Shown here: positions 16,201 through 23,287 of the stretch, piece by piece
How positions within the stretch are numbered: the stretch's first letter is position 1
Layout: every line of letters begins with the position of its first letter
Origin: an uncultured Eubacterium sp.
GTDB taxonomy: Bacteria; Bacillota; Clostridia; Lachnospirales; Lachnospiraceae
NCBI GenBank assembly: GCA_910589595.1
Contig: CAJUTM010000033.1
Coordinates: 1-23,321 of the forward strand
Direction of reading: 5' to 3'
DNA: 23,321 nucleotides
Notes under the pieces: model-generated
What the model saw: only the letters and a program-made list of their open reading frames with translations
Told to the model about the DNA's origin: nothing
The model's database searches: none
Position numbers and translations under genes: made by a program

Positions 16201-17787
16201 GAATGCGGTTATAACTTTACAAGTGAGTCTTCTGCAGGAACATCTGCTCTCGTTGAAGATACCGAGATAGAAGCTGTCGGTCATGATTTTGGAAGCTGGG
16301 CGATTGTGGCAAATCCTACCCTGACGGAAAAAGGAACGGCGGAGCGTGTATGCAGTCGTGATAAGGAGCATAAAGAAACGAAAGAGCTGCCGGCTTTAAG
16401 TGATACCACGGTGTGGACAAAAGACGATAAGCAACACGTGGAACCAACGGATGGAGAGACCGGTAAGGATGTTTATGTAAGTGAATACGGAGAGGTTGAG
16501 GTCATACTGCCGAAATTGGGAGGTACGGTAAGCAAAGACGTAGAGAAAGACGAAAAAGCGCCTGATACCAAACTTTCCAACGACGCCGAAGAGCTGGCGG
16601 ATACTATTCTCACAGAGGAAGAAAAGGAACAGATAAAAACGGGAACAGACATTAAGTTTATCCTTGACGTCAAGGATGCGGAGGATATCGTCAGCAGCGA
16701 CGATAAGGCAGTGGTAGAGGAAGTATTGGATACGAGCAGCGAAGTACGGGGATTTGTCGTCGGGCAGTATCTTGATATCAGTCTTTTCAAAGTTATCGGA
16801 GACGACCGCAGCGCTATTTCTGAGACGTCAAAGAAACTTACGATTGTCATTAATGTGCCGGAAAGCCTCAAGAGTGCCGACAGCGGAAAGCCAAGAACTT
16901 ATGCCATTGTCCGTGTGCATGAAGGTGTGGCGGAGACGCTGACAGATTTGGATGACGATGATAATACGATTACGATAGCTACCGACCGTTTCTCAGTCTA
17001 TGCCATTGTTTATCAGGAGGCAGGCGGTGCGACCGCCACCCCGACGGCGACAGCCACCGCAACGGCAACGCCAACAGAGACGGCGACGGCAACCGCCACC
17101 CCGACGCCAACGGAGACGGCAACAGCCACCCCAGCACCAACGGCAACTCCGACACCGGAACCTGCCGTCACAGGGAACAAAGTATCCGACAATATGATAA
17201 AGTTACATTCCAATCTCAAAGTAAAACAGAAAGGGAAGAAACTTCAAATCTCATGGGGCAGGGTAAACGGCGCCGACGGTTACGACGTCTACGTGCAGTA
17301 CTGCGGAAAGAAGTTTATTGCCAAATCGCGGAAAGAGGTTAAGAGTGGTAAAAAGACAACGCTTACCATTAAGAAGATAAACGGCAAAAAGCTGAACATG
17401 AAAAAGAATTTCAAACTGTATGTCAGGGCGTATCAGTGGAAAGACGGGAAAAAGATTACCCTTGCCAAAGCGATGACTATCCACGTCGCCGGCAAAGACA
17501 GCAGAAAGTATACGAACGTCAAAAACATCAGGCTAAAGAAAACCTCTTATGTGGTGAAACGAGGGGAGAGCGTAACGCTGCGGCCAAAAGCCGTGCTGTA
17601 CAATAAGCGGAAGAAGCAGCTCTCGGTGAAGCATACGAAAGAGTTCCGCTACATAAGCAGCAATGAGAAAATAGCGGCGGTGACAGCGGGCGGAAAGATA
17701 ACGGCAGAAGTGGCAGGAAACTGCACGATTTATGTCTATGCCAAAAACGGCTGTAAACAAAAGATTGAAATAAAGGTAGAAAAATAA
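13285..17787 (+). CDS. Large secreted LRR surface protein with duplicated EF-hand/LRR module
   Basis: 1500 residues; GGGGG lies 8 bases before the ATG. The signal peptide MKKRLVAFLTAMSMV... ends near ITSA (28). Domains in order: a BspA-type LRR segment (about 50-115); a Cys-pair segment (about 195-230, CAICGAEYG, CSVCGYSA); copy 1 of a module (about 231-666) and copy 2 (about 667-1078), each with an EF-hand-like loop (DKNGDGYLSDEE; DKNGNGYLSAEE), 21-residue LRRs carrying a Cys at a fixed place, and a tail with CTDTGN, HWHCSGCGYN and a VCSNDKEH-type repeat; an unassigned domain to about 1247; a Thr/Pro/Ala linker (1248-1292); an FN3-like domain; and a Big_2-like domain to the end. No LPxTG or SLH anchor is seen. 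An adhesin or surface-binding role is likely. It lies between two kinase genes, 46 bases after one and 11 before the other. Confidence 0.93.
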   Translation: MKKRLVAFLTAMSMVFMFFMAMPFITSAEVITGSGYTFDTETGVLTVTTNNGTSAWRSKVSDKSVVTDIVIEDGVTQIYDSAFRGCTGLTEVIVPNHVTKLFANAFADCTGVTRGYFPVALTINSFSAYPGRAPIVRYEIDTNGGVILKDMDVTPTSPIEIPNVIARVGTIVSADSSIHRYIAKTGHDHIGGTATCAEKANCAICGAEYGELKEHNLVNGVCSVCGYSAGTEINAANFPDENFRNYINEQQFDKNGDGYLSDEEIADVKEINVNDKDISDMTGIELFTEITILRCSRNNLEVLDVSKNTNLEVFECSSNRLSSLDVSQNTKLSTFSCSINMLNSLDVSRNTQLMTLNCSGNLISSLNIENLTHLNVLNCDNNNLRVLEVRKNRSLFTIFCSNNKLSSLDVTGNTNLQQIDCEGNSIQTLDLSGNPNLDYLNCGLNNLTSLDLSNNTKIRTLNYSGNVYEVSTCLLDFSELPEGFALGKASGWTNSELLDGKLLYLGGDGSQTVQYTYDCGNGKTAQFAIQFPEHSCSLVEQKDATCTDTGNIAHWHCSGCGYNFTSESPAGTSALVEKTEIDATGHNFGSWAIVTKPDLTEKGTAERVCSNDKEHKETKELPVLSDTTVWTKDDTQHVEPTEEETGKDVYVSEYGDVEVILPKKVSTEINEINFPDENFRNYVREQFDKNGNGYLSAEEIAAVKEIRVENKDISDMTGIELFTEITFLNCGNNNLTALDVSKNTKLEILDCRINELNSLDVSQNTKLQELHCNSNQISSLDTENLENLRALDCSANKLQVLEVRNNEKLVSIACTGNGLLALDVTGLPLLQELDCMSNSIQTLDLSNNPNLDYLNCGLNNLTSLDLSNNKKLSEFECISNSYNVSTCLLDFSTLPEGFVLGKASGWTNSELLDGKLLYLGGDSSGVVEYTYDCGNGKTAEFAIQFPAHSYGFVERKDATCTDTGNIAYWHCSECGYNFTSESSAGTSALVEDTEIEAVGHDFGSWAIVANPTLTEKGTAERVCSRDKEHKETKELPALSDTTVWTKDDKQHVEPTDGETGKDVYVSEYGEVEVILPKLGGTVSKDVEKDEKAPDTKLSNDAEELADTILTEEEKEQIKTGTDIKFILDVKDAEDIVSSDDKAVVEEVLDTSSEVRGFVVGQYLDISLFKVIGDDRSAISETSKKLTIVINVPESLKSADSGKPRTYAIVRVHEGVAETLTDLDDDDNTITIATDRFSVYAIVYQEAGGATATPTATATATATPTETATATATPTPTETATATPAPTATPTPEPAVTGNKVSDNMIKLHSNLKVKQKGKKLQISWGRVNGADGYDVYVQYCGKKFIAKSRKEVKSGKKTTLTIKKINGKKLNMKKNFKLYVRAYQWKDGKKITLAKAMTIHVAGKDSRKYTNVKNIRLKKTSYVVKRGESVTLRPKAVLYNKRKKQLSVKHTKEFRYISSNEKIAAVTAGGKITAEVAGNCTIYVYAKNGCKQKIEIKVEK
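13975..16524 (+). repeat. Tandem ~1.3-kb module duplication inside the LRR gene
   Basis: Copy 1 runs from about 13975 and copy 2 from 15283. The offset between copies is 1308 bp at the start anchor (TEIN) and 1242 bp at the end anchor (GKDVYVSEYG). The 66-bp difference is one codon (NEQQF against REQF) plus 63 bp, exactly one 21-residue LRR: copy 1 has nine LRRs and copy 2 eight. The tails are nearly identical (shared GKASGWTNSELLDGKLLYLG), while the LRRs have diverged. Confidence 0.9.
17026..17160 (+). repeat. Low-complexity Thr/Pro/Ala linker repeat
   Basis: About 45 codons of ACN and GCN with interspersed CCN and GAG (PTATATATAT, PTETATATAT, PTPTETATATP). This is a typical extended, probably glycosylated, wall-spanning linker. 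The short-period DNA could change length by slippage in steps of whole codons or two-codon units. Confidence 0.85.
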
Positions 17788-17798
17788 GAGGTGAATAA

Positions 17799-19136
17799 AT
17801 GTTAGGCGGTTCTGTGTTTGTTGCGTTTATCCGGTTTGTAATCAGTCTCGGGGGAGTCATTTTACTGTTTTCCATTTTATGCGAATCACGGTTTGACAGG
17901 AAAAAAACGACGCTGTATTATTTGTGTTTCGGTGTGGTTATGACAGCATTGTCCTGCCTCTGGTATTTGACGAATCGGGCGCTCTATGTGAGGATGGGGC
18001 CGCATGTGATGTATCTTGGCTTTGCCCTGTTTGCCTTTTGGCTCAGCAAAGGTTACGTCTGGGTGAAAATATATAAGCTTGTGCTTGTATTTTATCTGAT
18101 GGCGGTATATATTGTCGGCTCCATCGAAATTTCCGCTTTTTTCTTTGGACGAAGCATATGGGTAGATATTATCGCACGTATTTTTCTGCTCCTGCTCTTT
18201 GCTTTCTTTCTCGAAAAATATGTGCGGAAATATATGGAAGGATTTGGCAATTATGTGGAGCGGGAGACAGACAGGGTCAGCGTTATCACGATGATTATAT
18301 GTAGTCTGTTCGGCATTGGTTATATTATGAATCCCAGTCTGAACAGAAATATGAACTTTTCCCGTATCTTTCAGATTGTAACGAATTTTCTTCTGATAGG
18401 TACGCTGCAGCTTCTTGTATTCCGTTTCTATCTGCACGTCGGCAAGGAAAAGGAACATGAGAGGGAGCGGCAGCTTATGCAGATGAATTACAGGCTGTTG
18501 GAGCGGCAGCTTGAGCTTCTGGAAGATTCTGTGGAATCGGGCAGGCGAATCCGCCATGATGCGAGGCATCACAATGCGGTTATCGCAGAATACGCACGCA
18601 GGGGACAGCAGGAAGAATTGCTGCAATACCTCGAAGAGTATGAGGAAGAAATCGCGCAGGGCATACCAGAGACAATATGTGCCAATCCGGCAGTCAATAA
18701 TATTCTCGCGGCATATACCGCAAAGGCGGAAAAAGAGGGAATTAAGGTGACGCTGAATGTGGAGATTGGGAAGACGCTGATGATTTCAAGCCTTGATTTG
18801 GTAGCGATTCTTGCCAATGCTTACGAAAATGCGATTTATGCCTGCATGGAAGTAAAAAAGAATGCGGATGAAAGAGAATGTTTTATCCGCCTGACACTTA
18901 AAATCAGGAAAAATAAACTGGTTATTATCTGTAAAAATACATGCAGAATAGAAGCGGAATTAAAGGACGGAAAGCCGAAATCAGAATTTACGGGCGGTAT
19001 CGGGGTTTCGAGTATTATCCGGACGGCAGAGAAATATCAGGGGGAATGCGATTTTAGAAACGAGAATGGTGTGTTTGTATTTCGGCTGATTATGAACATG
19101 GAGGTTAAGGATGACAGTTCAGATTGCACTGTGTGA
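17799..19136 (+). CDS. GHKL-type sensor histidine kinase, second pair
   Basis: 445 residues; AAGAGGTGAATAA precedes the ATG, 11 bases after the LRR gene stop. About six or seven membrane segments occupy residues 5-212, then a charged coiled-coil-like linker (KEKEHERERQ) and the phosphorylation site RRIRHDARHHN (His253). The N-box is LANAYENAIYAC (Asn344) and the G-box is FTGGIGVSSII (398-407). This is the same class as the first kinase but clearly not a recent duplicate: the sensor domain and motif flanks differ. The last 26 bases overlap the following LytTR regulator, a strong sign that these two are a cognate pair. Confidence 0.94.
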   Translation: MLGGSVFVAFIRFVISLGGVILLFSILCESRFDRKKTTLYYLCFGVVMTALSCLWYLTNRALYVRMGPHVMYLGFALFAFWLSKGYVWVKIYKLVLVFYLMAVYIVGSIEISAFFFGRSIWVDIIARIFLLLLFAFFLEKYVRKYMEGFGNYVERETDRVSVITMIICSLFGIGYIMNPSLNRNMNFSRIFQIVTNFLLIGTLQLLVFRFYLHVGKEKEHERERQLMQMNYRLLERQLELLEDSVESGRRIRHDARHHNAVIAEYARRGQQEELLQYLEEYEEEIAQGIPETICANPAVNNILAAYTAKAEKEGIKVTLNVEIGKTLMISSLDLVAILANAYENAIYACMEVKKNADERECFIRLTLKIRKNKLVIICKNTCRIEAELKDGKPKSEFTGGIGVSSIIRTAEKYQGECDFRNENGVFVFRLIMNMEVKDDSSDCTV

Positions 19137-19863
19137 TGACGAACCGGCAGAACTTATGAAAACCGAAAAAATATTGCGTGCGTATGAGCAGGAACATCCG
19201 CAGGCAGACTTTAAAATAGAGCGTTTTGAAAGTGCAGACAAGTTACTTGGCATGGTGGGGGAGGAAACATATTTGCCGCATTTAATTTTTATTGATATTT
19301 ATATGCCGGATGGAAAGACAGGAGAAAGACTTCCGATAGGGGTAGAGGCGGCGAAACAGATCCGTGGCATGGGGAGTACGGCAAAACTGTTCTTCCTCAC
19401 GACATCAAGAGAGCATGCGCTGGACGCCTTTGAGGTAGAGGCGTCCCGATATCTGCTCAAACCGCTGTCGGCGGAAAAATTATTTACCCTTTTGGATGGT
19501 TTTCTGAAAGAGCTGGAAGAGGAACGGGAGAAATACATATTGCTGCGTGTAGAGGGGATGATAACAAGAATTCCGCTCAATGATATTATATATTGTGAGG
19601 CGAAAGGGAAGTTTCAATATATTTATATGAAAGACGGCACACAGGTGCAGCAGAATCTGACGATGACAAGGATTTATGAGATGTGTTCCGTCTGTCAGGC
19701 GCTGGTGAAAGTGGGCGTTTCCTATATTGTTAGTCTGGAACATGTCGTCAGTATGAATGCGCGGGAACTGTTGATGGATAACGGACAGAAAATCTATCTG
19801 CCGAGAGGAACATTCCGTCTTTTGCGGGAACAGTATCTTGATTATTATTGTGGCAGGGAATGA
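19111..19863 (+). CDS. LytTR-family response regulator, second pair
   Basis: 250 residues; GGAGG at 19100-19104 inside the end of the kinase gene precedes the ATG at 19111. The receiver has D9-D10 (LCDDEP), phospho-acceptor D62 (LIFIDIYMPDG), TTS near 97-99 and K117 (RYLLKP). A small insertion (DGKTGERLPIG) follows the phospho-site. The LytTR domain starts near 140 (YILLRVEGMITRIPLNDI) with IYCEAKGKFQYIYMKDG and ends IYLPRGTFRLLREQY; the usual HRSYLVN-type segment reads VGVSYIVSLEHV. The gene is 27 bases before the chemoreceptor, so all may be on one transcript. Confidence 0.94.
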   Translation: MTVQIALCDDEPAELMKTEKILRAYEQEHPQADFKIERFESADKLLGMVGEETYLPHLIFIDIYMPDGKTGERLPIGVEAAKQIRGMGSTAKLFFLTTSREHALDAFEVEASRYLLKPLSAEKLFTLLDGFLKELEEEREKYILLRVEGMITRIPLNDIIYCEAKGKFQYIYMKDGTQVQQNLTMTRIYEMCSVCQALVKVGVSYIVSLEHVVSMNARELLMDNGQKIYLPRGTFRLLREQYLDYYCGRE

Positions 19864-19890
19864 GAAACAGGAGAAAGGTGGATTAGAATT

Positions 19891-21891
19891 ATGAGAAAGA
19901 CAATTAAAGGAAAGCTGACATTAAATGTTATCTGTATTGTAGCGGTAAGTATCATTTTGACAACTGCCGGAATTGTTATTTTGGCGGGCAGAAATCTGAT
20001 TCAGAAGCAGACGGAGGCATTGCAGTTAAATGCGGATAAGTATGCGGAGGAGATTAATACATGGATTGAGGCGGAAAAGTTGCTGACGGACGGAGCTGCA
20101 AACAGTATAGAAGCGGCGGCAAACACCGACGTAAAGTTTATCCAGTCAGTTGTGGATACCTATGCGTCGGGGCGGGAAGAAATTCTTAACCTGTACTGCG
20201 GGACGAAAGACAGCAAGTTTATCCAGTCCAACCGGAAAGCAGAGATACCGGAGGAGTACGACCCGGTTAAGCGTGGCTGGTATCAGCAGGCATCGGAGAA
20301 AAAAGAAGTAATCGTAACAAATCCTTATTGGGATGTGCTGACGAATCAGATGTGTGCGACGATTGCCGCACCGGTGTACATAGAAGACGAACTGGCGGCT
20401 GTCATCGGACTGGATGTAACGCTGGGAACGGTGACGGATTTAACCGGAAGTATCAATTATGAAGAGGGTGTGTACGGATTTCTTGTAGATAGCAGCGGAC
20501 AGTATATCGCCCATAAAAATAAGGAGTACGAACCAAAAGAAGAATCAGCGGTTGCCGCTACGGATATAATGCCGGGATTGTCCGGTCTGATGGATGGAAC
20601 GGACAGTGATGTGTTGAAACTCAGGGATTACAATGGAAGCAACTGCTATTTTGCCGCTTCGCAGATTAAAGGGAGCGACTGGCGGTTAGGCGTTGTGGTT
20701 CCGACTGCTAATGTCATAAAGTCCCTGACGACGATGATTATAGTAGCTCTTATCATTGCCCTTGTCATCATTGTTCTCGTCGTCGTATTTATGACGGGCC
20801 TTATCGGGAAAATGCTGGCTCCGGTACAGATGTTAAAACAATTTGCTTCCGGTGACTTCTCTGAACATATAGTCAGTGAAAAAGGCATTCCGAAAGAATA
20901 TAAGAATGAAACTGAGCAGATACAAAAGGCTACGGTAGAAGTAAAACAGCAGATTCGCAGTATTATTTTGAATACAAAGGAAGAGGCGGAAGATATTGAC
21001 ACGATTGCCAAAGGAACATCAAAAGAGATGGCGGTGCTGACCGAAGACCTCTCCCATATTCTCGATTCGGTTTTACAGGTTATGACACAGACGAAAGAGG
21101 CAAAGGGACTGGCTGATGATATCGAGCATATCGGTCAGGAACTGGGAGTTCTTGTCGGCAATGTGACGGAGCGCGCCGGTGAAGCGGCAGAGCAGTCAAG
21201 CGACATTATGAGCCGCGCCAGAGAGAGGCATGAGAGTTCGGAAAAATCCGGACAGGAGGCGATTTCCATCTATCAGGAGGCGAGAAAGGAACTGGAGCAG
21301 GCGATTTCCGAGAGCGACAGGGTACGGGATATTGATTCGCTGACAGAGGAAATCCTTGTCATCAGCGACCAGACGAATCTTCTGGCGCTGAATGCGTCGA
21401 TTGAGGCGGCAAGAGCCGGTCAGGCGGGAGCAGGTTTTTCAGTCGTTGCGGATGAGATTCGTGAGCTGGCAGATAATTCCAAAGTTGCGGTAGACAAAAT
21501 TCGTCAGGTGACAGAAGATGTAATTAGAAGCGTCGTTGTGTTGTCGGGCACTTCCCAGAAACTGCTTGATTTTATGAATGATAAGGTGATGGAAGATTAC
21601 AGGGAAATGACGGAACTCGCCGAAGTATATGAACAGGACGCCGTATTCTACAGCAATATTTCCGGTGATTTGGGAGCCTCTTCCCGACAGATGAGTGTGA
21701 AAATGGACGGAATCAATGAGGCGATTCACGACATCACAGTATTGGTCGGGGCCATAACCGAATATATGCAGGAAGTACAGAAATCGGCACAGAGTTCCGA
21801 TGAAAACGCCAGTACGGTACTCGCTAAAATGGAGGAACTGTTCCGTCTGAGCGAACTTCTGAATCAGACGGTAGCGTCCTTTAAGGTATGA
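19891..21891 (+). CDS. Methyl-accepting chemotaxis protein with dCache domain, predicted amino-acid sensor
   Basis: 666 residues; AGGAGAAAGGTGG precedes the ATG. Membrane segment 1 is about 12-34, the extracellular double-Cache domain about 38-275, membrane segment 2 about 278-304, then a HAMP-like stretch and a cytoplasmic coiled coil with the receptor tip SDQTNLLALNASIEAARAG and FSVVADEIRELA (492-527), which contacts CheA and CheW. The Cache domain shows Tyr123, Arg128, Trp130, Tyr131, Tyr146 and Asp175, the residues of the amino-acid-binding dCache motif with the spacing I recall from Pseudomonas PctA (each number two higher). So it should sense a free amino acid. No CheR-tether pentapeptide is present. 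It follows the second two-component pair by 27 bases, and a strong terminator ends the run. Confidence 0.95.
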   Translation: MRKTIKGKLTLNVICIVAVSIILTTAGIVILAGRNLIQKQTEALQLNADKYAEEINTWIEAEKLLTDGAANSIEAAANTDVKFIQSVVDTYASGREEILNLYCGTKDSKFIQSNRKAEIPEEYDPVKRGWYQQASEKKEVIVTNPYWDVLTNQMCATIAAPVYIEDELAAVIGLDVTLGTVTDLTGSINYEEGVYGFLVDSSGQYIAHKNKEYEPKEESAVAATDIMPGLSGLMDGTDSDVLKLRDYNGSNCYFAASQIKGSDWRLGVVVPTANVIKSLTTMIIVALIIALVIIVLVVVFMTGLIGKMLAPVQMLKQFASGDFSEHIVSEKGIPKEYKNETEQIQKATVEVKQQIRSIILNTKEEAEDIDTIAKGTSKEMAVLTEDLSHILDSVLQVMTQTKEAKGLADDIEHIGQELGVLVGNVTERAGEAAEQSSDIMSRARERHESSEKSGQEAISIYQEARKELEQAISESDRVRDIDSLTEEILVISDQTNLLALNASIEAARAGQAGAGFSVVADEIRELADNSKVAVDKIRQVTEDVIRSVVVLSGTSQKLLDFMNDKVMEDYREMTELAEVYEQDAVFYSNISGDLGASSRQMSVKMDGINEAIHDITVLVGAITEYMQEVQKSAQSSDENASTVLAKMEELFRLSELLNQTVASFKV

Positions 21892-21957
21892 TAAAAGTCT
21901 GGTATATAGGCAGCGATGTAAGAGTTGCAGCAATCATGGAGTCCGAATAGTAAACTG

Positions 21958-22000
21958 AACCCCACAAATGGCGTAAAGACGCTGTTTGTGGGGTTCTTTT
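21958..22000 (+). terminator. Strong intrinsic terminator after the chemoreceptor
   Basis: AACCCCACAAA pairs with TTTGTGGGGTT (21985-21995); inside, GCGT-AAAG-ACGC extends the stem past a TG/TG mismatch. CTTTT follows directly. It closes the long plus-strand run. Confidence 0.92.
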
Positions 22001-22009
22001 ATGTTCTGT

Positions 22010-22040
22010 GATACCTTTTTGATACCTATATCGGAGGTAT
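22010..22040. repeat. Clustered GATACC/GGTAT repeats at the junction with the mobile-element-like segment
   Basis: GATACC occurs at 22010-22015 and 22021-22026 as direct repeats 11 bp apart, and ATACCT (22022-22027) is inverted as AGGTAT (22035-22040) over a 7-base spacer. Such a mix can mark recombinase or regulator binding. The span 21996-22080 otherwise holds no gene. Confidence 0.3.
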
Positions 22041-22087
22041 TTACGGAATAACAGGATTTCTTAAACGTATTTTCTATTATTCTTATG

Positions 22088-22153
22088 CATTGCCATGTTT
22101 CGTGGCATGGCTTAAGTTGCGGAGCAACTTGCAATGTGGCTGCGTCAGCAGCC
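22088..22153. repeat. Cluster of three adjacent hairpins downstream of the XRE gene
   Basis: In 66 bases: GCCATG/CATGGC (22092-22111), AAGTTGC-GGA-GCAACTT (22114-22130) and GGCTGC-GTCA-GCAGCC (22138-22153). CATTGC (22088-22093) can also pair with GCAATG (22131-22136), enclosing the second hairpin and competing with the first. It lies just past the stop of the minus-strand XRE gene. No T-run follows on the minus strand, so it is not a standard terminator; a structured 3' RNA or a single-strand DNA signal is possible. Confidence 0.6.
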
Positions 22154-22160
22154 CCGATAT

Positions 22161-22745
22161 TCAGGATTCTGTTTCGGAATCAGATTTTTTCCATTGATAT
22201 TTTGGCTCGCATGGTTCATAGGCAGACCCACGCTCACAGCAGGTATCGGGCCAGTTGAGTTTCCATTCCAGATATTCAGCCTGTGTGATTTGTCCCTCTG
22301 CCAGTTCCTGCTTGTGTACCATCCATTCGTGCATGAAGTCATTTACGGTACTGTAATGGAACCACATGCCGACAGGCGGGACAGAGGGCATGTCATCGTT
22401 ATTGTCATACTGTGCCTTGATGGCATTGCCTGTTCCATACTTCTTTTTGCTTGGAACCATCGGAAAGAAATGCAGTGCCTCCGGATTATCCTCGTCCAGC
22501 CAGAAGAATGTCTGCATGATGTCCTCGGCAGAACCGGACACCGGGGAGATAAAGTTGAGGGGGCTGACATCCAGTGCGTCTGCGATGTTTTCAAGCATAT
22601 CTTTCTTCGGAACACGATAGTTTGTCTCATACTGTGCCATGCGGTTGTCTGCCCCTTTGGCAGGCAGTCCGATGGCAGTACCCAGTTGCTGCTGTGTCAT
22701 GCCCCGGAATGTACGGATATATTTTATCTTTTCGCCAACGGTCAT
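22161..22745 (-). CDS. XRE-family HTH regulator, probable repressor of a mobile element
   Basis: 194 residues starting MTVGEKIKYIRTFRGMTQ; a GTG three codons upstream overlaps the GAGGTGG ribosome site, so the ATG at 22745 is chosen. Residues 3-60 are a Cro/C1-type helix-turn-helix (MTQQQLGTAIGLP, then RMAQYETNYRVPKK, then ENIADALDVSPLNF). The rest is a tail of unknown fold with aromatic and acidic residues (MWFHYSTVNDFMHEWMVHKQ) where phage repressors carry an oligomerisation or protease domain; no peptidase Ser/Lys pair is recognised. It is transcribed away from a small excisionase-like HTH gene across a promoter region holding two similar 19-bp sites, the layout of a lysogeny or ICE switch. 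The role is inferred. Confidence 0.88.
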   Translation of the reverse strand: MTVGEKIKYIRTFRGMTQQQLGTAIGLPAKGADNRMAQYETNYRVPKKDMLENIADALDVSPLNFISPVSGSAEDIMQTFFWLDEDNPEALHFFPMVPSKKKYGTGNAIKAQYDNNDDMPSVPPVGMWFHYSTVNDFMHEWMVHKQELAEGQITQAEYLEWKLNWPDTCCERGSAYEPCEPKYQWKKSDSETES

Positions 22746-22802
22746 AAGAACCACCTCATTTCATTGGATTGACAGATACGGAAAAATGCCCTGTCTTTCC
22801 TC

Positions 22803-22831
22803 ATTATACGGCATGGAATGGAGGAAGTAAA
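22803..22831 (-). promoter_or_regulatory. Promoter of the XRE gene
   Basis: On the minus strand TTTACT, 17 bases, TATAAT, about 58 bases before the start codon. The first 19-bp repeat (22838-22856) lies just upstream of the -35, a position suited to activation or mild autoregulation. Confidence 0.6.
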
Positions 22832-22837
22832 GACAAA

Positions 22838-22887
22838 ATTAACAAAAATGCGAAATAAAAGTATTGATATTAACAAAGTTGCGAATT
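22838..22887. promoter_or_regulatory. Two 19-bp direct repeats, candidate operators of the XRE protein
   Basis: ATTAACAAAAATGCGAAAT (22838-22856) and ATTAACAAAGTTGCGAATT (22869-22887) agree at 16 of 19 positions and start 31 bp apart, about three helical turns. The second runs from the -35 to the -10 of the plus-strand promoter and would occlude it. Confidence 0.65.
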
Positions 22888-22892
22888 ATAAT
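22864..22892 (+). promoter_or_regulatory. Promoter of the small HTH gene
   Basis: TTGATA, 17 bases, TATAAT, 73 bases before the start at 22966. It is largely covered by the second operator repeat, so repression by the divergent XRE protein is expected. Confidence 0.7.
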
Positions 22893-22965
22893 GGGTATCA
22901 AAACAAGATTAGCATATAAGCGAATGCAAGAAAATGATACGTAAAAAATGGAAGGGGGTGTCGTT

Positions 22966-23148
22966 ATGGAGCAGGGTGTTTTTATTACCGCACAGGAAGT
23001 GGCGGAACTGATTGGGATATCAAAGTCCAAAGCATATACCATTGTCCGGGAACTGAACGAAGAGCTGTCTGCAAAGGGTTTTATTACCGTTGCAGGAAGG
23101 GTAAGCAGAAAATTCTTTGAAGAAAAGTTCTATGGGGTGGCAGGCTGA
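22966..23148 (+). CDS. Small excisionase-type HTH protein
   Basis: 60 residues starting MEQGVFITAQEVAEL. The ATG at 22948 precedes the AAGGGGGTG ribosome site, so 22966 is chosen. It has a MerR/excisionase-like winged-helix pattern: ITAQEVAELIGISKSKAYTI, RELNEELSAKGF, then a wing VAGRVSRKFFEEKFYG. Proteins of this kind are common near the recombination or control ends of Clostridial plasmids and integrative elements, where they bend DNA for excision or act as regulators. The element's recombinase would be expected further downstream, beyond the window. Confidence 0.8.
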   Translation: MEQGVFITAQEVAELIGISKSKAYTIVRELNEELSAKGFITVAGRVSRKFFEEKFYGVAG

Positions 23149-23287
23149 GCAGGACTTGGAGAAATTGTTTGGAACTGACGGTTGTATTTCCGGCTGTGCA
23201 GGGAATAGTGGGCAGTTGGAAATTGTGAACAGCATGGGAAGGGCGGCAAGGAAGCCGCTTTGCAGGAATGATGTTGTACACTTTTAG
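23132..23287 (+). CDS. Possible 51-residue ORF overlapping the HTH gene
   Basis: ATG at 23132 in another frame overlaps the last 17 bases of the HTH gene and runs to TAG at 23285-23287 (MGWQAEQDLEKLFGTDGC start). Its composition is plausible for a protein (LEKLFGTDGCISG, then GRAARKPLC), but the ribosome site is poor (AGAAAAG) and no family is recognised. It may be a translationally coupled small protein or chance. Confidence 0.25.
   Translation: MGWQAEQDLEKLFGTDGCISGCAGNSGQLEIVNSMGRAARKPLCRNDVVHF

Noticed and set aside
17026..17160. Short repeats as a possible CRISPR or minisatellite
   Set aside because: The repeats are in-frame Thr/Pro/Ala codons without regular spacers; a protein linker explains them.
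17013..17219. Val/Gly/Ala-repeat frame on the minus strand
   Set aside because: It is the antisense reading of the Thr/Pro linker repeat, not a glycine-rich protein.
21934..22134. 66-codon minus-strand frame
   Set aside because: It runs through the MCP terminator and the hairpin cluster, has no ribosome site and no protein-like pattern.
22134..22772. 212-codon plus-strand frame opposite the XRE gene
   Set aside because: The minus strand gives a clear helix-turn-helix protein with a ribosome site; the plus frame is its Cys/Phe-rich shadow.
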